This document shows, piece after piece, positions 57,156-64,000 of a stretch of 64,000 nt of DNA (its first letter is position 1; each line of letters starts with the position of its first letter). Under the pieces are notes generated by a model. That model was not told the DNA's origin. It saw only the letters and a program-made list of their open reading frames with translations, and made no database searches. Location of the stretch: NCBI RefSeq assembly GCF_026262505.1, contig NC_067207.1, forward strand, positions 25,078,082-25,142,081. Direction: 5' to 3'. The position numbers and the translations under genes are program-made. Origin of the DNA: Trichomonas vaginalis G3 (taxonomy: Eukaryota; Parabasalia; Trichomonadida; Trichomonadidae).

Positions 57156-58222
57156 TGTTCTTCAATAAAATAAAAAATATTTTTTGGGGGTTAAGCCGTC
57201 GAACATTCGTTTTGGCTTAACCACGTCGGACCACAAGCATAAAATCTCCGACAAAACATAACGAAGAAGTTTCGACAAAAACATAACGAAGAAGTCTTGA
57301 CAAAACATTTACGATGAATTATTCCTGTGTTTGTTGTCAAAATATGTCATTGTCACACTTTCAAAAAGATGTTAGTTGACCGAGTGACCGAGTGGACGCG
57401 AGTGACCTGTCGCCTAAATATATTTTTTTACTATCTAAGGAAATCATGAAAATTCAGCCTGTTGAATTTGTATAAAAAGCAACCGCTGTTTTCCGCGGGT
57501 TGGTATATTCTCACAAAAATGCTTGTTTTTGAAAGGTCGAATCTCTCTCAACAACAACAAACAACGCTAGAAACTAACGACGCCCAAACGCGCACCGCAC
57601 GAACAGGAGAAAACGAAAAGAACGGGGGAGAGGAGGAAAAGAGAGAGATTCGACTCAAAAACAAGCATTTTGTGAAGAATATACCAAACCCGCGAAACAG
57701 CGGGTTTTGCTTTTTATAGCAAAATTCAACAGGCGTGAATTTTCATGGATTTCCGTTAAGATAGATAAAAAATATATTTTAGGCGACCAGGCCACTCGGT
57801 CACTCGGTCACTCGGTCACTAACATCTTTTGGAAAAAGTGTGACAACATGACATTTTACAACACACTAGGAAATAGATTTCATCGTAAAATGTTTTTGTC
57901 AAGACTTCTTCGTTTATGTTTTGTCGAAACTTTTCGTTTATGTTTTGTCGAAGATTTTTATTCGTTGTGGTGCCGACGGTTATAGCCACAAACCGAATGT
58001 CCGACCGTCCCACCAAAAACCATTTTTTTATTTTTATTGTCAGAAAGAAATGTCAGTCGAAAGCAAAAACGTTCACGAAGCGAGGAATCTAATGGCGAAA
58101 CATTCACAAAAGGAGCTTACAACGGTATTGAAGTCTACGTAGAGACCAAGCGATGGTTATATAAAGCAACAAAGATGTTGTAGCAGTTATAGGAAAGACT
58201 ATTAGAAAGGTTTTGATAAAAT
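57010..58222. repeat. Large inverted repeat, arms about 550-600 bp
   Basis: 57010-57560 and 57625-58222 are inverted copies with indels: KilA-N 5' end, paired TTAACCGTCGGAC sites, ACGAAGAAG repeats, the GTGTGACAACATGACATTT block, CGAGTGACCGAGTGACC repeats and the palindromic unit with GCTTGTTTTTGA. The centre (57562-57624) is a unique 60-bp loop rich in CAAC and GAAAACG. The right arm runs into the gap as a second KilA-N start (from about 58050). Confidence 0.75.
58050..58222 (+). pseudogene. 5' fragment of a further KilA-N gene, cut by the gap
   Basis: Begins MSVESKNVHEARNL-like, a broken version of MTVEAKTFTNKSNGETFTKG, and reaches about codon 50 before the N run. It faces away from the KilA-N copy at 56520-57155. 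Confidence 0.55.
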
Positions 58223-58322
58223 NNNNNNNNNNNNNNNNNNNNNNNNNNNNNNNNNNNNNNNNNNNNNNNNNNNNNNNNNNNNNNNNNNNNNNNNNNNNNN
58301 NNNNNNNNNNNNNNNNNNNNNN
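58223..58322. other. Assembly gap, 100 N
   Basis: A run of exactly 100 N, the usual filler for a gap of unknown size. Sequence on the two sides is unrelated (element DNA against host array). Confidence 0.99.
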
Positions 58323-59477
58323 ATCTCATTCTCATGGTCAAACAAGTTATCCACACCAGGAAAGTCTATTCACACTTTTTACATGTTTTATGAAGAGACA
58401 ATCAACGCCACTACTAAACGATGATAAATCTCTGATTTCAGAAGAAACAGATTCCACTGAAGTAATTAAGTAAAGGGAAGTTATTTTTAGTTGAACCATA
58501 CACGGTAGAAGCAGGTTGGGGAAATTCAATATCAAAAGATAGAATAATCAAATATGGCAGCTATTGGCAAATTTTACAGTTTCAGAAAAACAAACAAGTA
58601 TGGATTTTGATGTGTCAATCACACACCAACAGAACTTGGAAAGTACACATTATATGTTTACACAATATACTAATGGTCTTGGTCATTGCTTTATGAGAAT
58701 TCACAAATTACAGTTGTTTCACCAAATTATAGACCAAGTTATACATTGTTCCATCTGAATACCTATATTACATTCCAGATTCTTGAAGTTTCTTTCTTGG
58801 CTTCAGTCTACGATCAATTCAGGTGATAAACCACTCACAGCAAAGGTTTTCTTCAACAATGCAGAAGTTGCAACACAAGAAAGTTGCCAAACAGCAAAGA
58901 TCTTAAGACATTCAAATTCAAAGTTCCAAAAGACACAGCAGCAGGTGAATATTGAAGTCAAGTCACAGCTACAGATGGCAAGAAGATTGGAACAAAGAAG
59001 TTCACAATCACAATCAAGAATAACACAGTTCTCACAATCTATTTTCGAACACAAAACTTAATGCCACAATACAACAAAGGCGACAGGTCAACTTCACAGC
59101 TGCATCAAGTGTCCAGATACAAAACTCGATAACAAGTTCACTGTTTCTCTGCTTCTACAACGATAAGTCAAGAAGACCGATCACATCAACTAACGATGCA
59201 GGATTAGTCAGAGTTCCACTTGATTTCATCCATCCCAACAAACAGAAACAACACAACAGCCCGAAATCAAGATCGTAGTCACAACACCAACCGAATCCTC
59301 TGAAAATTAACAAATATCAACATCTATCAAAGATGTTATCGCAAGTGATTCTGCAACAGGAAAGATTGCTACAAAGGAAGCTAAAAAGAAGAGCCGCTTG
59401 TTGCAGTTCTCTGTGTCTTAGCTGTCATTTGTTGTTGTTTGTCGGTAGTCGTTATTATTCTTTGGCTAGAGAAATAA
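58323..59477 (+). pseudogene. Membrane-anchored surface-type protein, 3' part, unit a
   Basis: Ig-like repeat sequences are readable through many frame changes: TAKVFFNNAEVATQE, an ATDGKKIGTKKFTITI-like strand pair, and TNDAGLVRVPLDF. The end encodes a membrane segment (PLVAVLCVLAVICCCLSVVV, then IILWLEK) and TAA 59475-59477. This is the general plan of trichomonad surface proteins: ectodomain, one C-terminal membrane helix, very short tail. The 5' part is lost in the gap. Broken frames look like low-quality sequence, since units b and c break at different places. Confidence 0.55.
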
Positions 59478-60410
59478 AAAAAAATTCGGAGAATAAATTA
59501 AATTTTATGCTTTAAACACACTTTTTAAAATTACTTATAATTATCTTCACAAGTTGAAATTACTCAATCTAGGATTGTTTTTCATGTGAAATTTTGTTGT
59601 GCAACTAAATCTTATTGCCAACTTGGAATGAAGATCATAGAACAAGACAAGCTTTTTATAAATGAAGCATCTTAATTAATTAACATTACTAATAAATTTT
59701 TTTCAAATGATCCCATAACATAATTACCAATTGATGAGTATAAATGCTGCAATGATATCTCCCATCTCAAAAATAAAGGAGAATGATAATGACTCCCGTT
59801 TGTTACTTATAAAAATCTGCCAGCTAAAAAAACAGTTATTTGTCTCATTACTCATCAGATTTATTCGTTTTTCTTGACATTTCATCAAGGGTCCATCAAT
59901 ATATAATGACATATGGATGTGTATATACAGGAATTATAGTTCAATTTCATGGCTAAAAATAATGACAGAAGTAGAATGTCAGATTATTTCAAAATTTCTG
60001 ACATACATAATTAATGTGAAATTTTTTAAATTATATATTGAACTGGAATTTTCGAATGAATAAATAACTCAATCATTATAATTTAGCACAGATAATAAGT
60101 AGTCATTCAGATTTGCATCTATTATTTTTAAGTTATTAAATCAAATTGAGCATTTTTTATTTGAACTGGACATTGGGCAAAGAACTTTCAATTTATAGCT
60201 TTTTTATTTTTTATTTTTTCACAAAAAATTGAGAGGATCATCTTGACATTATACAGAGGATTTTATAAACTATAGAAAAATCATCATAAGTGTATAATTA
60301 ATATGAAATATTTATCGATTCATGATATAGATGACTTTGAAAAACGACTCAAAATGTTTCTGAAATATTTATATTTGAATTATTTATAAAATCATTTTAC
60401 CATTTTTTAA
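59478..60410. other. Intergenic sequence of the 2.6-kb unit, no gene seen
   Basis: AT-rich, repeated at 62086-63032. No coding or RNA feature was recognised. The last bases, CATTTTTTAA, precede the start codon of the next copy. Confidence 0.55.
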
Positions 60411-62085
60411 ATGTTTTCCATATTACTTTGCGCAACTTTCTCTTTCAGTTTCAGGCAAAGTTGTTGGGGATAATTCGTACATGATTTATGATAAGGACGG
60501 AAGGGAGAATTATGAAATAATTAAAGAACCTTATACAAAAGTCAGAATAGATGGTGTTACAAAAACATTAAAGAAGCCACTGATTTAGGCTACTCCGTTG
60601 AAATTTATAATGACGAAAATTCATTATGTTATTATTTCAAGACAATTACCAACAAAGGCTCAACGGAAAAGAAAATTTGACCTTTGCACAGCATTGAATT
60701 TTAAAAGATTTCTATATATAATGTTGAAGCATCATCCCTTACAAACTTTGGTTATTATCTTTGGTGGGATCAAACAAATGAATCTGACACTAGTTCTGCA
60801 AAATCATCCTTGGGTTACAGTATCAGTGCCCAAGGACTTTGGAATAGAACCTGAGCCAAGATCTTCACGAACAATGAGAAAATTTTAGAATACGACTCTG
60901 GATTTCCTGAAATTCAATGGATCTCATTCTCATGGCTCAACAAGTATATCCAACCAGGAAAGTCTATCACACTTTCTTACATGTTTTATGAAGAGACGAT
61001 ATCAACCGGCCATTACTTAAACTTGATAAATCTCTGATTTCAGAAGAAACAGATTCACTGAAGTAATTCAAGTAAAGGGAAGTTTTTATTTCTTAGTTGA
61101 ACCATACACGTAGAAGCAGGTTGGGAATTCATGATTCAAAAGATAAGATAATCAAATATGGCAGCCTTGGCAAATTTACAGTTTTCAGAAAAACAAACAA
61201 GTATGGATTTTGATGTGTCAATCACACCACCAACAGAACTTGGAAAGTACACATTATATGTTTACACATATATAATGGTCTGGCTCATTGCTTTATGAAG
61301 AATTCACAATTACAGTTGTTCCACCAAATTATTAGACCAAAGTTTACATTGTTCCATCTGAATACCTATATTACATTCCAGATTCTGAAGTTTTCTTTCT
61401 TGGCTTCAGTCTACGATCAAGATTTAGGTTTGATAAAACCACTCACAGCAAAGGGTTTTCTTCAACAATGCAAGAGTTGCAACCCAAGAAGTTGCTAAAC
61501 AGCAAAGATCTTAAGACATTCAAATTCAAAGTTCCAAAAGACACACAGCAGGTGAATATGAAGTCAAAGTCACAGCTACAGATGGCAAGAAGATTGGAAG
61601 AAAGAAGTTCACAATCACAATCAAGAATAACACAGTTTCACAATCTATTTCGAACCAAAACTTAATGCCACATACAAACAAAGGCGACAAGGTCAACTTC
61701 ACAGCTGTCATCAATGATCCAGATACAAACTTCGATAACAAGTTCACTGTTTCTCTGTTCTACAACGATAAAGTCAAGAAGACGATCACATATCAACTAA
61801 CGATGCAGGATTAGTCAGAGTTCCACTTGATTTCACCATCCCAACAACAGAAACAAACACAAACAGCCGAAATCAAGATCGTGAGTCACAACACAACCGA
61901 ATCCTCTGAAAAATTAACAAATATCAACATCTATCAAGATGTTATCGCAAGTGATTCTGCAACAGGAAAGATTGCTACAAGGAAGCTAAAAAAGAAGACC
62001 GCTTGTTGCAGTTCTCTGTGTCTTAGCTGTCATTGCTGTGTTGTTGTTGCGGTTAGTCGTTATTATTCTTTGGCTGAGAAAATAA
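60411..62085 (+). pseudogene. Membrane-anchored surface-type protein, complete span, unit b, many frameshifts
   Basis: About 558 codons. The start has a signal peptide, seen most clearly in unit c as MFSILLAQLSLSVSGKVVG. Parts read YDKDGRENYEIIKEPYTKVR, DLGYSVEIYNDEN, then a lectin- or Ig-like body, TPPTELGKYTLYVYT, VPSEYLYYIPDSEVSFLASV, FNAKVNFTAVINDPDTNFD-like strands, and the membrane segment VLCVLAVIAVLLLRLVVIIL with WLRK-stop (62083-62085). At least ten frame changes make it unreadable as one protein in this assembly. Confidence 0.55.
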
Positions 62086-63032
62086 AAAAATTCGGAGATA
62101 ATTAAATTTTATGCTTTAAACACACTTTTTAAAATTACTTATAAATTATCTTTCAACAAGTTGAAATTACTCAATCTAGGATTCGTTTTTCATGTGAAAT
62201 TCTTGTTGTGCAACTAAATCTTAATTGCCAACTTGGAATAAAAATCATAGAACAAGACAAGCTTTTTTATAAATGAAGCATCTAATTAAAACATTACTAT
62301 AAATTTTTTTTTCAAATGATCCCATAACATAAGTTACAATTGCTGAGATAATATAATGGCTTGCAATGATATCTTCCCATCTCAAAAATAAAGGAAATGA
62401 AAATGACCCGTTTGTTACTATAAAAATCTGCCAGCTAAAAAAACAGTTATTTTGTCTCATTACTCATCAGATTTATTCGTTTTTCTTTGACATTATCATC
62501 AAGGTCCATCAATATATAATGACATATGGATGTGTATATACAGGAATTTATAGTTTCAATTTTCATGGCTTAAAAATAAATGACAAAGAAGTAGAATGTC
62601 AGATTATTTCAAAATTTCTGACATACATATTAATTGTGAAATTTTAAAATTATATATTGAACTGGAATTATCGAATGAAATAAATAAACTCAATCATTAA
62701 TTTGACACAGATAATAAGTAGTTCATTCAGATTTGCATCTATTATTTTTAGTTATTTAAATCAAATTGAGCATTTTTTATTTGAAACTGACATTGGGCAA
62801 AGAACTTTCAATTTTATAGCTTTTTTATTTTTTTTTTCACAAAAAAATTGAGGAGGCATCATCTTGACATTATACAAGGTGATTATAACTATAGAAAATC
62901 AATAATAAGGTATAATAATATGAAATATTATCGATTCATATGTATAGATGACTTTGAAAAACGACTCAAAATGTTTCTGAAATTATTTATATTTTGAATA
63001 CTTTTATAAATCATTTTTTACCATTTTTTTAA
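62086..63032. other. Intergenic sequence of the 2.6-kb unit, no gene seen
   Basis: Second copy of 59478-60410, with small indels. No independent feature recognised. Confidence 0.55.
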
Positions 63033-64000
63033 ATGTTTTCCATATTACTTGCACAACTTTCTCTTTCAGTTTCAGGCAAAGTTGTTGGGATAATTCGTAC
63101 ATGGATTTATGATAAGGACGGGAAAGGGAGAATTATGAAATAATTAAAGACTTATACAAAAGTCAGAATAGATGGTGTTACAAAAAACATTAAAGAAGCC
63201 ACTGATTTAGGCTACTCCGTTGAAATTTATAATGATGAAAATTCAGATTATGTTATTATTTCACAGACAATTACCAAACAAAGGCTCAACGGAAAGAAAA
63301 TTGACCTTTGCACAGCATTGAATTTAAAAGATTCTATACGATATGTTGAAGCATCATCCCTTTACAAACTTTGGTTATTATCTTTGGTGGGATCAAACTA
63401 AATGATCTGACACTAGTTCTGCAAAATCATCCTTGGGTTACAGATATCAGTGCCCAAGACTTGGAATAGAACCTGAGCCAAGATTCTTCCACGAACAATG
63501 AGAAAATTTTAGAATACGACTCTGGATTTCCTGAAATTCAATGGATCTCATTCTCATGGCTCAAACGAGTATATCAACCAGGAAAGTCTATCACACTTTC
63601 TTACATGTTTATGAGAGACATATCAACCGCCATTACTTAAACTTTGATAAATCTACTGATCAGAAGAAACAGATTCCACTGAAGTAATTCAAGTAAAGGG
63701 AAGTTTTTTATTTCTTAGTTGAACCATACACGGTAGAAGCAGGTTGGGAATTCATGATTCAAAAGATAAGATAATCAAATATGGCAGCCTTGGCAAATTT
63801 ACAGTTTCAAAAAACAAAACAAGTATGGATTTTGATGTGTCAATCACACCACCAACAGAAACTTGGAAAGTACACATTATATGTTTACACATTATACTAA
63901 TGGTCTTGGCTCATTGGTTTATGAAGAATTCACAATTACAGTTGTTCCACCAAATTATAGACCAAAGTTATACATTGTTCCATCTGAATACTATATTACA
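63033..64000 (+). pseudogene. Membrane-anchored surface-type protein, unit c, cut by window end
   Basis: ATG 63033 starts a clean signal peptide (MFSILLAQLSLSVSG) followed by KVVG and the same ectodomain as unit b, with frame changes at other places (for example the run GGGATAATTCGTACATGG). The window ends about 60% through the gene. Confidence 0.55.

Larger units (their letters stand above)
58323..64000. repeat. Tandem array of about 2.6-kb host units
   Basis: ATCTCATTCTCATGG occurs at 58323, 60928 and 63545, giving periods of 2605 and 2617 bp. Coding and non-coding parts are both repeated. Differences between units are mostly single-base indels. Confidence 0.9.

Noticed and set aside
57462-57719. 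Open frame at the centre of the inverted repeat
   Set aside because: It spans the palindromic arms and the loop; no conservation or promoter supports coding.

Overview
The window looks like a nuclear scaffold of a trichomonad, most likely Trichomonas vaginalis. It is AT-rich, its genes lack introns, promoters lie almost against the start codons, and two blocks of tandem surface-protein-like genes are separated by giant Maverick/Polinton-type DNA elements. The organism is inferred from this combination; I could run no search.

Layout. Element A occupies 1-12072 (left part outside the window). Element B occupies about 12073-30703. A host block at 30704-38007 holds two almost identical 3.57 kb units and the start of a third. 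Element C begins at 38005 inside that third unit and runs to about 54298. From 54285 to 58222 lies an indel-riddled second copy of the KilA-N end of element C, which runs into a large inverted repeat and then a 100-N gap. After the gap (58323-64000) there is a tandem array of about 2.6 kb units coding for a membrane-anchored surface-type protein.

Shared element core, in transcriptional order: a 1068-aa coiled-coil/Q-rich protein, major capsid protein (MCP), an antisense 139-aa gene, a 193-aa gene, a probable minor capsid (penton) protein, an SF3/D5-like helicase, a second 139-aa gene, a lysine-rich 149-152-aa gene on the other strand, and an A32/FtsK-like packaging ATPase. Then come a minisatellite cassette and an oppositely oriented block of KilA-N regulator-like genes with a 298-304-aa gene of unknown function. 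Element B adds a PolB-type polymerase, an HNH endonuclease, a tRNA-like gene and small virion-type proteins at its far end. Element A has lost that stretch by deletion and carries a broken Dam-type methyltransferase. Element C has a unique 322-aa gene. The gene set is that of an integrated virus (capsid, packaging, replication). I could not find a retroviral-type integrase or an adenovirus-like cysteine protease in any copy.

No copy is fully intact; each is broken in different genes by 1-nt to ~10-nt indels, so sequencing error and real decay cannot be separated here. The most unusual signals are KilA-N domains that differ strongly between copies inside otherwise near-identical proteins; palindromes whose two arms change together between elements; a palindromic unit found both inside KilA-N coding sequence and between genes; 22-bp minisatellites of unrelated sequence at the same locus; a KilA-N/GIY-YIG gene that has moved into another gene; and a terminal DNA hairpin with compensatory base changes next to A/T tracts.
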